Assembly (NCBI GenBank): GCA_024642645.1
Contig: JAHEAS010000122.1
Coordinates: 1 to 8,308, forward strand
Length of the DNA: 8,308 nucleotides
DNA from: Saprospirales bacterium
Lineage (GTDB): Bacteria > Bacteroidota > Bacteroidia > Chitinophagales > Saprospiraceae
Direction of reading: 5' to 3'
The stretch's first letter is position 1, and each line of letters starts with the position of its first letter. The notes under the pieces were generated by a model. That model was not told the DNA's origin and did no database searches. It was given only the letters and a program-made list of their open reading frames with translations. Positions 1 to 6,986 of this stretch are shown here, piece by piece. The translations under genes were made by a program, and so were the position numbers.

Positions 1-3000
1 TCCTGAATTCACTGTGACATTGCCAACTACGGTCAGCTCACTTGAAAACATTGAACAATTAGCGGAAATAGAGAATGAACCTCCTTCACCGGGGTCAATT
101 GTGCCAGTGCCCGCATTGGTAATTCCTTTGTCGCCTATTTCACCGCAAACGTTTATCAAATAATCTATACCTGAGGTGCCTTGCAGGATATAGTCAGATG
201 TGACGTTAAGGCACACATTTTCAAGTCGGCGATTACCACCATTGTTTTTCATGTATCCTGTGGTCGCAACTAAAGTAGCGTTGAAAAAGCCATTTGATGC
301 TTCATCGCCCACCTCTATGGTTTCATTATAATTGCAGAAAAAGGATTGATTGCCAGATTGATCAATATTGCCTTTTACTCTTAATGCGCCATTATGGAAA
401 AGTGTATAGGAATACTGGTTCAGGATTAAATTGCCATTGGCAATTATTAATGTCGGGCCATCTACAACAAAATAAGCTGCGTTGATAACCAAATCACCGG
501 TGGGCACAGTAATAGTACCCGTACCTCTTAGCCTGATGGATGTTGCTACATTTGTGGTCGGTACAGCGGCAAGGAGAGTGCTCCAATTGACATTTCCGTT
601 TACCACTAAATCGTGGGTATAACCGGATGCGGCTATTTCACACTGCGTCCAAGCATTTGGAACCGAGAGGCATTCTGGAGCAGAAAGTGCACAGGAAGAA
701 AGCTCTGGCTGCAATGCCCTGAATTTCAGGCTGATATCTTTTATTTGGCTAGGGTAAATTGGGCCAATATCTTCCCAGGTAAGTTTGCCACTTTCAATGA
801 TGTCTGGAGCATTTGATGCTGAGATAAACTGCAACTTATCGGGGTTGAAAGTATAGGTGACTGGGGCGTGCTGAACGGTTGCAACGCATTCGCCAGGCTC
901 TCCTTCACTCACAACTGGACAGTTCGCTGTAGTCACTCGCACACCCACTGCGTCCAGCCAAATTTTCACTCCATCATGGCCACCGATTTGGTTGCCTTCC
1001 AGCGTCACTTTCCAGTTTGAATTAAAAACTGACCAATCCCAATTTTGAAGATTGGTTACATCAATGGTAATCGAGCCTTCCTTGGCTACGCCAATATAAT
1101 CGTTCAAATTAGGGGAACTAGTACTTCCCCAAGCTGGATTTGGAACAATAACCGTATTGCCATTTTGCAAGGTGATTTTTGCTCGAAGAACATCGTTATT
1201 TAAAGGTTTATCAATATAGAGTTGGAATATCAATTCTACTTTCTTGATAACACCAGTTGGCGTACCAAAATTGAACCCTTTTACGGCTGCTTTATGCGTC
1301 CAGTTACCATTATAATTTGAAAATGAGTTGTCTGGCGCACCCAGCATGTTATTTGGAAAATTGTTGTAATTGGTAGCTGGGTCCAAAACGCTAGCCCATG
1401 CTACTGAGGTGCAGGTGTTATCATTATCTTCCGAAAAAGATTGGTTTTTTACGCTGACATTATAGGTGACAATATCATTTTCATAAACATTGGAATTGCC
1501 AGCAAGTGTATTAGTCACTTTCACCAATCCTGCAAAACCAACTGAAACGGGAGGAATCCCAAAGGACAAACCATCCACACTGACCTGACTTGCTGAAGTG
1601 CTGGAAAGACCTGCGGGAATATCCGTATCCAGCGTGTTCACCTTTACTATATAAGGTGCGTCGGTCAGATTGGTGAACGTATAGCTACCATCAACCTGCG
1701 ATGTCGCAGTTTTTGCCAACAATTCTCCATCATCCGCTGTGCCGCTGCTATCTTCATCCACATAAAGCCAAACAGTAATATTCGGTAACCCAGTTTCGGT
1801 GCCGTTTTGAACACCATCACCTGCTTCGCCACCAGTGCCAATACCATCGTCCTTGAATATTTTTCCAGTGATGGCATAAGGGCCCTCAATCATGGTTTTA
1901 TATTCATCCAAGATAAATGAGGGGCTGTTTCCGATGCTTACTCCACCCGTGTTGGCAAGTATGGCACCTTGATAAGTAGGGGCTACGGTTACATCAAAGG
2001 TTACTATACCTGTTTGCCCTGGCTGGAGTGGTTTGTCGAACCACCACTGGATATTGGTTGTCGTGGAGGCTGGACTGGGCTCCGTAGTTTCCCAAGTTAC
2101 CTTATCATCCGAGGAATAAAGAATGGTAACTGCTGTGCCAACAGGGATTGTATTATTTGAAGTTGCAGAACCCGCTACATAAGTTGTATTTTCTGGAATT
2201 GTGGTTTCATAAACAAGGTTGTTGTGCAGGCTAGGGACACCAATAGGTTGAGTCCCATTGTTATTATACGTGATAGAAACTTCAATGGTTTGTCCTTGTG
2301 GTGTTGTAGTTGGAGCGCTGGTCACCAGCGTGCCTCTCGGCGGAGCCGCTGTGAGTGTTCCGCCAGGCGTTCCATAGTCGCCATTGTGTTTTTCGTTGTC
2401 CGAGCCAGAAGCGACTTCTTGATACGGCGTAAGCTGAGACGAGCATGGCCCGTTCAGCACCGCAAACGTATAAGTAATCATTCCTACAGCCCCTGTATTA
2501 TCTTCCGGAATGCCAGAGAAGTGCATTTGGTCCTTAAAGTGAAAACTTTGTATTCCTTGCCCTTGAAGTTTGACAACTATCAAACCTTCCACCTTAATTA
2601 ATCTGAAACAATTCGCATCATATAAGGCGGGGTTACCGACTGGCTGAAGTAAAAAATTGTAATCAGGGATATAATCACCATCATTATCGAATCCTTTTCG
2701 AATATTGCCCAAGTCAAACCAGTTTCCTTCCAACGTTACTGTAGAGCCAGGGATGCTCGCTTCTGAAGGAGTCGATTGATACCAACCCAGCTGCTTATTT
2801 GGGAATGCTGCTAAAAATTCATTCGGCACTTTAGAAGTCGTGTTGGGCCAAATCTTGTTGGCCATGGCAGAAATCTCTGCACGAAGTTGAACAGTCTTAC
2901 TCGCATTTACATTGCGTTGTGTGCCACCTTCTTTGGCTGATGCCCAGATATCGTACTGAAGGTGTAAGTCATCCGTTTGGTCAGGCTTACTTCCGCAAAC

Positions 3001-3423
3001 CCGATTGCCATTGGCATCGAGCAATGGATAGCTTAACAACCAATACTGCACCACGGTATCGCCAGGTGACAGCTTGCCGATGTGCCTCGTGGCATCTTGT
3101 GGGCCGCCTTCGTGCGTGAAAGAAAAGTTGCCCGTGTAAGGCCCGCTTGTAACTGAAGTTACTGGGTATACTCCAGGTTTATCGGCAACATAATTTCCAA
3201 TATTGATAAATACATTGGTAAGGTCGCTCGTGCCAGTATTGTAAATTTTCACACCTATATATACTGCTCTCGGACTCGCACCATGCGGTGTCTGAATGTT
3301 GTGGTCCACAACAAGGTTGTAGTAGTCCAACAATTCAATTTTTAAATTACCATCTTGGACACCTGCACGAAGACCAGTGATAAATAAGATGAAGCCTGTT
3401 AATGTAAGTAAGACTCTGTTCAT
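1..3423 (-). CDS. Large secreted/surface multidomain protein (DUF11, SdrD_B-like, beta-helix-like), 3' end outside window
   Basis: I translated this frame codon by codon: it stays open for 1141 codons from ATG at 3423 to the left edge, so the protein is longer than seen. Residues 2-20 (NRVLLTLTGFILFITGLRA) form a Sec signal peptide. Residues about 44-180 are a beta-rich module with a DUF11-like phrase (NTGTSDLTNVFINIGNY). Residues 246-254 (DNDGDYIPD) resemble a calcium loop. Residues about 355-482 are a typical DUF11 unit. Residues about 516-610 resemble SdrD_B, with acidic D556, D558, D564, D565 and E567. Residues about 632-902 look like another DUF11 unit interrupted by an insertion. Residues about 940-1141 are short beta repeats rich in N, G and T, suggesting a beta-helix. 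There is no Shine-Dalgarno motif before the ATG (AAAATT precedes it). The role is probably adhesion or surface display; a C-terminal type IX sorting domain would be expected but lies outside the window. No specific family name is justified. Confidence 0.88.
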   Translation of the reverse strand, partial: MNRVLLTLTGFILFITGLRAGVQDGNLKIELLDYYNLVVDHNIQTPHGASPRAVYIGVKIYNTGTSDLTNVFINIGNYVADKPGVYPVTSVTSGPYTGNFSFTHEGGPQDATRHIGKLSPGDTVVQYWLLSYPLLDANGNRVCGSKPDQTDDLHLQYDIWASAKEGGTQRNVNASKTVQLRAEISAMANKIWPNTTSKVPNEFLAAFPNKQLGWYQSTPSEASIPGSTVTLEGNWFDLGNIRKGFDNDGDYIPDYNFLLQPVGNPALYDANCFRLIKVEGLIVVKLQGQGIQSFHFKDQMHFSGIPEDNTGAVGMITYTFAVLNGPCSSQLTPYQEVASGSDNEKHNGDYGTPGGTLTAAPPRGTLVTSAPTTTPQGQTIEVSITYNNNGTQPIGVPSLHNNLVYETTIPENTTYVAGSATSNNTIPVGTAVTILYSSDDKVTWETTEPSPASTTTNIQWWFDKPLQPGQTGIVTFDVTVAPTYQGAILANTGGVSIGNSPSFILDEYKTMIEGPYAITGKIFKDDGIGTGGEAGDGVQNGTETGLPNITVWLYVDEDSSGTADDGELLAKTATSQVDGSYTFTNLTDAPYIVKVNTLDTDIPAGLSSTSASQVSVDGLSFGIPPVSVGFAGLVKVTNTLAGNSNVYENDIVTYNVSVKNQSFSEDNDNTCTSVAWASVLDPATNYNNFPNNMLGAPDNSFSNYNGNWTHKAAVKGFNFGTPTGVIKKVELIFQLYIDKPLNNDVLRAKITLQNGNTVIVPNPAWGSTSSPNLNDYIGVAKEGSITIDVTNLQNWDWSVFNSNWKVTLEGNQIGGHDGVKIWLDAVGVRVTTANCPVVSEGEPGECVATVQHAPVTYTFNPDKLQFISASNAPDIIESGKLTWEDIGPIYPSQIKDISLKFRALQPELSSCALSAPECLSVPNAWTQCEIAASGYTHDLVVNGNVNWSTLLAAVPTTNVATSIRLRGTGTITVPTGDLVINAAYFVVDGPTLIIANGNLILNQYSYTLFHNGALRVKGNIDQSGNQSFFCNYNETIEVGDEASNGFFNATLVATTGYMKNNGGNRRLENVCLNVTSDYILQGTSGIDYLINVCGEIGDKGITNAGTGTIDPGEGGSFSISANCSMFSSELTVVGNVTVNSG
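3361..3423 (-). other. Sec signal peptide of the surface protein
   Basis: The first 21 residues have one basic residue (R3), a hydrophobic core (LLTLTGFILFITG) and a small-residue exit (LRA then G). Cleavage after A20 is likely. This supports 3423 as the true start and places the product in the periplasm or outside the cell. In Bacteroidota, such N-terminal signals usually precede type IX secretion substrates, but that part is inference. Confidence 0.75.
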
Positions 3424-3537
3424 AATTTTGTGAGTGTTAACTAGTTTGAACTACTGACCGATTCGCACAATTGTACTGAGCGTTCAGGCATTGTACACTT
3501 GAAAAACAGCATGGAAAGTGAAACTTAGCGGTACGTC

Positions 3538-3708
3538 TTAAAGAAGGAGAAGGGATGGATCGTTTATTGATTTAGCAAGTTCTATCAAGTTGAGTCGATA
3601 CGTAAACTGCTCAAAATCAATTACTTTGTTCACTTTTATGTTCTTGTTTTCCAGTTTTGCCTTGCATCTTTTAATCTGATAAACTACTAAAGAGGGGTAT
3701 ACAATATA
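3538..3708 (-). pseudogene. Short protein-like open frame, possible gene remnant or small gene
   Basis: On the minus strand a frame is open from just after a TGA (3711-3709) to a TAA (3540-3538), 56 codons. The translation looks like a soluble helical protein end (for example IDFEQFTYRLNLIELAKSIN, following KRCKAKLENKN). It has no ATG; the only plausible start is GTG at 3633-3631, giving 31 residues (VNKVIDFEQF...). No Shine-Dalgarno motif is visible. The lack of a proper start suggests the 3' end of a decayed gene, but an open frame of this size can also arise by chance. I do not recognise a family. Confidence 0.25.
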
Positions 3709-3738
3709 TCAATTGCGGGGAGGGGAATAACAAAGGGG
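3694..3738 (+). repeat. Four GGGG runs, possible G-quadruplex
   Basis: Runs of four G occur at 3694-3697, 3717-3720, 3722-3725 and 3735-3738, with spacers of 19, 1 and 9 bases; a further GG follows at 3740. The runs are on the plus strand, which is the template strand for the surface gene, so the corresponding minus-strand RNA would be C-rich. The 19-base spacer is long for a stable quadruplex. Confidence 0.3.
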
Positions 3739-3817
3739 AGGATTCCGTCACGGTTTGAAGGCAAACACTATGCCAAGAGATAATCTGGAAAATCGTTGTT
3801 TAGGAAATAGGTAGACG

Positions 3818-3849
3818 AAAAAAGGCATGGGCCTTGTCAGACCCATGCC
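3818..3849 (-). terminator. Rho-independent terminator after ftsZ
   Basis: On the minus strand, GGCATGGG (3849-3842) pairs perfectly with CCCATGCC (3831-3824) across a 10-base loop, followed directly by six T (3823-3818). The plus strand has no T run on the other side, so it acts only on minus-strand transcripts. It lies about 130 bp after the ftsZ stop and probably ends the murC-ftsQAZ transcript. Confidence 0.85.
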
Positions 3850-3852
3850 CGA

Positions 3853-3870
3853 AACTTGGTTTAGCAAGTT
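3853..3870 (-). other. Small hairpin just ahead of the ftsZ terminator
   Basis: AACTTG (3853-3858) and CAAGTT (3865-3870) form a perfect 6-bp stem with a 6-base loop. It is 3 bases upstream of the terminator stem in the minus-strand transcript, so the RNA would end in two stacked hairpins. It has no T run of its own. It may protect the 3' end, or may be chance. Confidence 0.4.
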
Positions 3871-3979
3871 ATGATGGCTAAAAATAAAAACGATTTAACG
3901 AAGGTTCTAAAATTAGTGGAATGGAGCTTTGGGATAAAGAGAAACGCCCAATATAACTTTCATTCCTTGTAAAAACCTT

Positions 3980-5443
3980 CTAATCCACATTGTCGTGAAG
4001 GAACGAATTCCCCTCCCTCAATTGTGGCTCCGATTCATTCTGTGAAATTGTCCACTTGGAATAGTCAATTTCGTCCGAGCCAGCCACGTCCTCTAGGTTG
4101 ATACCTTTGCGAAGGTAAGCTGGCACATTTTCCAACTCATTCACCGCTTGTGGGTTACTGAGCTTCGGTTTGGAGCTAATGCTGGCCAAGCGTTCCTTCC
4201 GGCGGCGCTCTGCCTCCAACCGATGCTGACGCTCCTCCTCTTCTCGGTCACGGTTGTTCTTCACATACGGCTCTTCCCGATGAAAACGGCTGTATTTATT
4301 GAATTTCTCTGTTACATCTGGGAATTCAATGGTGTTGTCATTCTCAGATTCCTCATCAGCCCCAAGCGTGTTCAGAAAACTTTTTTTTGGAGTAAAATCG
4401 TCTTCGTCCAACGATACCTTTACAGGCTTGGCATTAGACTCCGGCCTTGCACCCTGTATGGAAGCCTTGCCTTGTACCCGCTCAAAACCTGTGGCAATGA
4501 TGGTCACGCTCAATTTGTCAGCAAGCGTTTCGTCGTAGCAGTTACCCCAAATGAGGTTCGTTCCAGCGCCAGCCTCTTCCTGGACGAATTCTGTGATTTC
4601 GAAAATCTCCTCCATCGTCACCTCTTTTTTACCGGAGGTGATATTAATGAGAATGTGCTGTGCTCCCTTGATATTGTTCTCTTCGAGCAGCGGTGAATTC
4701 AGCGCCTCATCCACAGCCCGCTTTGCACGGTTATCTCCTTCTGCAATGGCAGTACCCATGATGGCCACACCACTGTCACGCATAACCGTGTTTACATCCT
4801 CGAAGTCCACGTTCACGTAACCAGGTACGGTGATGATTTCCGCAATGCCCTTAGCAGCAGTGGTCAAAATATTATCAGCCTGTCCAAATGCCTGCGATAT
4901 CGTCAGGTTGCCGTGGATGGCTTTCAATTTGTCATTCGAGATGACGATAATGGTGTCCACGTACTTTTTGAGTTCATCCAAACCCTCGTGGCCTTGGAAG
5001 ACCCGCTTGTTGCCTTCAAAAGTAAATGGCAACGTCACAATGCCCACCGTCAGGATATCCATCTCTTGCGCTGCACGTGCAATGATTGGCGCCGCACCCG
5101 TACCTGTACCACCGCCCATTCCTGCCGTGATGAAGAGCATCTTGCAGTTGTTGCCGAGGTAGTTTTTTACCTCTTCAATGCTCTCCTCTGCAGACAGCTT
5201 GCCGATATTTGGTTTGGAGCCTGCCCCCCTACCCTCCGTGAGGGTTGGACCGAGTTGTATTTTGGTTTGGACAGGGCTTTGGGCCATTGCCTGCTCGTCG
5301 GTATTGCAGATGGCAAAATCCACCCCAACGATGCCCTGCTTGAACATGTGGTTGACAGCATTGCTACCGCCCCCGCCGACGCCAATTACTTTGATGATTG
5401 GTGCGCCGCTATTTTTATTGTCGTCAATTAATTTGAAAATCAT
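3980..5443 (-). CDS. ftsZ: Cell division protein FtsZ
   Basis: Tubulin-like GTPase that polymerises at mid-cell into the Z ring. The protein has 487 residues, longer than the E. coli form (about 383), mainly because of its linker and tail. The N-terminal glycine loop GVGGGGSNAVNHM is at 21-33, the tubulin signature GGGTGTG at 110-116, and the T7 loop NVDFEDVNTVM at 211-221 with the expected D213 and D216 for GTP hydrolysis. The globular core ends near 325. A variable linker (about 330-435) includes a very charged stretch at 397-418. VPAYLRKG (440-447) matches the C-terminal peptide that binds FtsA in other bacteria, but 40 more residues follow, ending in FLHDNVD. The start at 5443 has a weak A-rich, AAGG-containing leader. 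It is the last gene before the terminator. Confidence 0.98.
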   Translation of the reverse strand: MIFKLIDDNKNSGAPIIKVIGVGGGGSNAVNHMFKQGIVGVDFAICNTDEQAMAQSPVQTKIQLGPTLTEGRGAGSKPNIGKLSAEESIEEVKNYLGNNCKMLFITAGMGGGTGTGAAPIIARAAQEMDILTVGIVTLPFTFEGNKRVFQGHEGLDELKKYVDTIIVISNDKLKAIHGNLTISQAFGQADNILTTAAKGIAEIITVPGYVNVDFEDVNTVMRDSGVAIMGTAIAEGDNRAKRAVDEALNSPLLEENNIKGAQHILINITSGKKEVTMEEIFEITEFVQEEAGAGTNLIWGNCYDETLADKLSVTIIATGFERVQGKASIQGARPESNAKPVKVSLDEDDFTPKKSFLNTLGADEESENDNTIEFPDVTEKFNKYSRFHREEPYVKNNRDREEEERQHRLEAERRRKERLASISSKPKLSNPQAVNELENVPAYLRKGINLEDVAGSDEIDYSKWTISQNESEPQLREGNSFLHDNVD

Positions 5444-5459
5444 AACTGCCTTTTTTTGA

Positions 5460-5487
5460 AGTTTTGAGTTATGAGTTTTGAGTTATG
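5460..5487. repeat. Perfect 14-bp tandem repeat in the ftsA-ftsZ gap
   Basis: AGTTTTGAGTTATG occurs at 5460-5473 and again, base for base, at 5474-5487, followed by AGT as the start of a third unit. It overlaps the left arm of the palindrome next to it. Confidence 0.8.
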
Positions 5488-5530
5488 AGTACCGAGCGAT
5501 TCATTGCTCACAACTCATAATTCATAACTC
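5466..5530. repeat. 65-bp imperfect palindrome between ftsA and ftsZ
   Basis: The outer arms are 5466-5486 and 5510-5530 and match as inverted copies at 18 of 21 positions. Inside them, GAGCGAT (5494-5500) and ATTGCTC (5503-5509) form a second stem with 6 of 7 Watson-Crick matches. It starts one base after the ftsA stop codon and covers most of the 88-bp gap. There is no T run after it in the ftsZ direction (A-rich sequence follows), so it is not a standard terminator. It could be an RNA processing or stability element, or a dispersed repeat that settled here. Confidence 0.7.
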
Positions 5531-5531
5531 T

Positions 5532-6890
5532 CTAGAATTCTGAATCTGGTTCGGTCTGGAACCATTCTTTCGTTTTTTGAAAAATTTTGTTGAAAAGACC
5601 ATTGCCAGCAAATTCGGCGCCTTCCGAGGATATTTCCGCAGCTTCCATTTCCTCCACAGCTTTTGCAGCGGCGGTTTGAGGCTGACGAATGCTTTCCAAC
5701 TTCACTTTTCCTTCTTCTACATCTTGGATGCCCTTCATCAACAATCCTATGGCGGTAGAGAACACCGGGCTTTGCAACTGCTCATGGTATCCATGTGCCA
5801 GATGCTCAACTGGTGTGCCGATACGGGTGTTCATGCCCGTGTGGAACTCCGCCAGCTTGTCAATATGGTTCATCAAAGCACCGCCACCTGTGAGCACGAG
5901 GCCGCCAATCAGCTTGCCCTCATAGCCACTCCTGCGGATTTCCCAGACCACGTAATCCATCACTTCCTCCACCCGTGCTTGAATGATGCGGGCGAGGTTT
6001 TTCTCAGAAATCTCTTTGTGCTCACGACCCTTTAGACCAGGAATGGTGATGACACGGTTATCATACACTTCCTCGGCCAAGGCGCTGCCGAATTTCACCT
6101 TCAACTTCTCTGCCTGATTCTGCATGACATTGCAGCCTTCCTTGATGTCTTTGGTGATGACGCCACCACCGAACGGAATGACCGCCGTGTGCCGAATTAT
6201 TCCATCTTTGAAAATGGTAATATCCGTGGTGCCGCCGCCAATGTCCACTAACGCTACACCTGCCTCCTTCTCCTCCTCCGACAGTACCGACGTTGCACTG
6301 GCTATTGGTTCCAACATGATGTTGGCTACTTTCAAACCAGCCCGCTCCACACATTTCACGATGTTTTGCGTAGCAGTAATCTGGCCTGTGATGATATGAA
6401 AATTGGCCTCCAAACGTACCCCGCTCATGCCGACAGGATCAACGATGCCTTGCTCGTCATCCACGGTGTACTCCTGTGGCAACACGTGCAAGATTTTGTC
6501 GCCTGGCGGCAAAACAAGTTTGTACATGTCGTTCACGAGCCGGTCGATGTCCCGCTGTCCGATTTCTGTATGAATGTTGTCACGAGTCAGCAGCCCCCGA
6601 TGTTGGAGGCTTTTGATGTGCTGCCCAGCAATACCCACATGGGCCACCCGGAACTCCATGCCAGCTGCCCGTTGGGCAATGGAAATGGCGTCGGAAATGG
6701 CACGAACGGTTTTTTCGATGTTGCTGACAACGCCACGCATGACGCCTTCGCTCTCAACTTTGCCGACTCCGAGAATCTCAAGCCTGCCATGCTCGTTCTT
6801 GCGGCCGGCTATGGCGCAGACCTTCGTGGTGCCGATGTCGAGGGCGACCACCAAATCCTGGGAGGAGAAGTTTGGATAATCCATAATCAT
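5532..6890 (-). CDS. ftsA: Cell division protein FtsA
   Basis: Actin-like ATPase of the Hsp70/actin fold that anchors FtsZ filaments to the inner face of the membrane and recruits later divisome proteins. It has 452 residues, slightly above the usual 420. The phosphate 1 loop is VVALDIGTTKVCAIAG (14-29), the inserted SHS2/1C domain covers about 83-165, the phosphate 2 loop is VALVDIGGGTTDITIF (212-227), and the adenosine loop is LVLTGGGALM (331-340). A poorly conserved linker (about 395-430) leads to the C-terminal amphipathic helix (LFNKIFQKTKEWFQ, 432-445), the membrane-targeting segment. The start is ATG at 6890, with a second in-frame ATG two codons later; neither has a clear Shine-Dalgarno motif, so the start may be 6884. 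It lies 96 bp after ftsQ and 88 bp before ftsZ. Confidence 0.97.
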   Translation of the reverse strand: MIMDYPNFSSQDLVVALDIGTTKVCAIAGRKNEHGRLEILGVGKVESEGVMRGVVSNIEKTVRAISDAISIAQRAAGMEFRVAHVGIAGQHIKSLQHRGLLTRDNIHTEIGQRDIDRLVNDMYKLVLPPGDKILHVLPQEYTVDDEQGIVDPVGMSGVRLEANFHIITGQITATQNIVKCVERAGLKVANIMLEPIASATSVLSEEEKEAGVALVDIGGGTTDITIFKDGIIRHTAVIPFGGGVITKDIKEGCNVMQNQAEKLKVKFGSALAEEVYDNRVITIPGLKGREHKEISEKNLARIIQARVEEVMDYVVWEIRRSGYEGKLIGGLVLTGGGALMNHIDKLAEFHTGMNTRIGTPVEHLAHGYHEQLQSPVFSTAIGLLMKGIQDVEEGKVKLESIRQPQTAAAKAVEEMEAAEISSEGAEFAGNGLFNKIFQKTKEWFQTEPDSEF

Positions 6891-6933
6891 GATTTTAGTT
6901 ATTGGCTCAATAGAATGAGAAGTTTGGTTATAT

Positions 6934-6973
6934 TTTAAGTGTTTCTACCGTGTTGATTTCCTGTTCACTTAAA
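6934..6973. repeat. 8-bp inverted repeat in the ftsQ-ftsA gap
   Basis: TTTAAGTG (6934-6941) and CACTTAAA (6966-6973) are perfect inverted copies with a 24-base spacer. The spacer is long for an RNA hairpin. It could be an operator or chance in an A/T-rich gap; no promoter elements are clear beside it. Confidence 0.3.
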
Positions 6974-6986
6974 TGGTAAAACAAGA

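Larger units (their letters stand above)
3424..3979. other. 556-bp intergenic gap between ftsZ and the surface-protein gene
   Basis: No confident gene lies here. Going in the direction of minus-strand transcription, it holds about 110 bp of ftsZ trailer, a small hairpin, the ftsZ terminator, a zone of four GGGG runs (on the plus strand), a short open frame and the leader of the surface gene. I searched the minus strand for the Bacteroidota -7 element (TAnnTTTG) and found no exact match. The nearest is TACAATTG at 3475-3468, without a convincing -33 partner. The surface gene's promoter must lie between the terminator and 3424 if it is transcribed separately. Confidence 0.7.

Noticed and set aside
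2224..2601. Plus-strand open frame of 125 codons inside the surface gene
   Set aside because: It lies entirely opposite the open 1141-codon minus-strand frame, which has a signal peptide and recognisable domains. The plus-strand product has no protein-like pattern.
3571..3870. 11-bp direct repeat TTTAGCAAGTT at 3571-3581 and 3860-3870
   Set aside because: Only two copies, no symmetry or element boundary linked to them, and one copy is part of the small hairpin; chance is sufficient.
3871..3972. Plus-strand ATG frame of 33 codons (MMAKNKNDLTKVLKLVEW and on) converging on ftsZ
   Set aside because: It is short, has no ribosome binding site or visible promoter, lies opposite the ftsZ trailer, and shows no recognisable family. 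A chance frame in A/T-rich DNA explains it.
4148..5431. Several long plus-strand frames opposite ftsZ (up to 182 codons)
   Set aside because: They are antisense shadows of ftsZ, whose motifs fix the minus-strand frame.
5466..5530. Palindrome after ftsA as an intrinsic terminator
   Set aside because: The stem is A/T-rich and imperfect, and A-rich sequence rather than a T run follows in the direction of ftsZ transcription.
6366..6938. Plus-strand frame of 190 codons opposite ftsA
   Set aside because: Antisense shadow; the FtsA phosphate loops and C-terminal helix define the true frame, and the plus-strand product has no recognisable domain.
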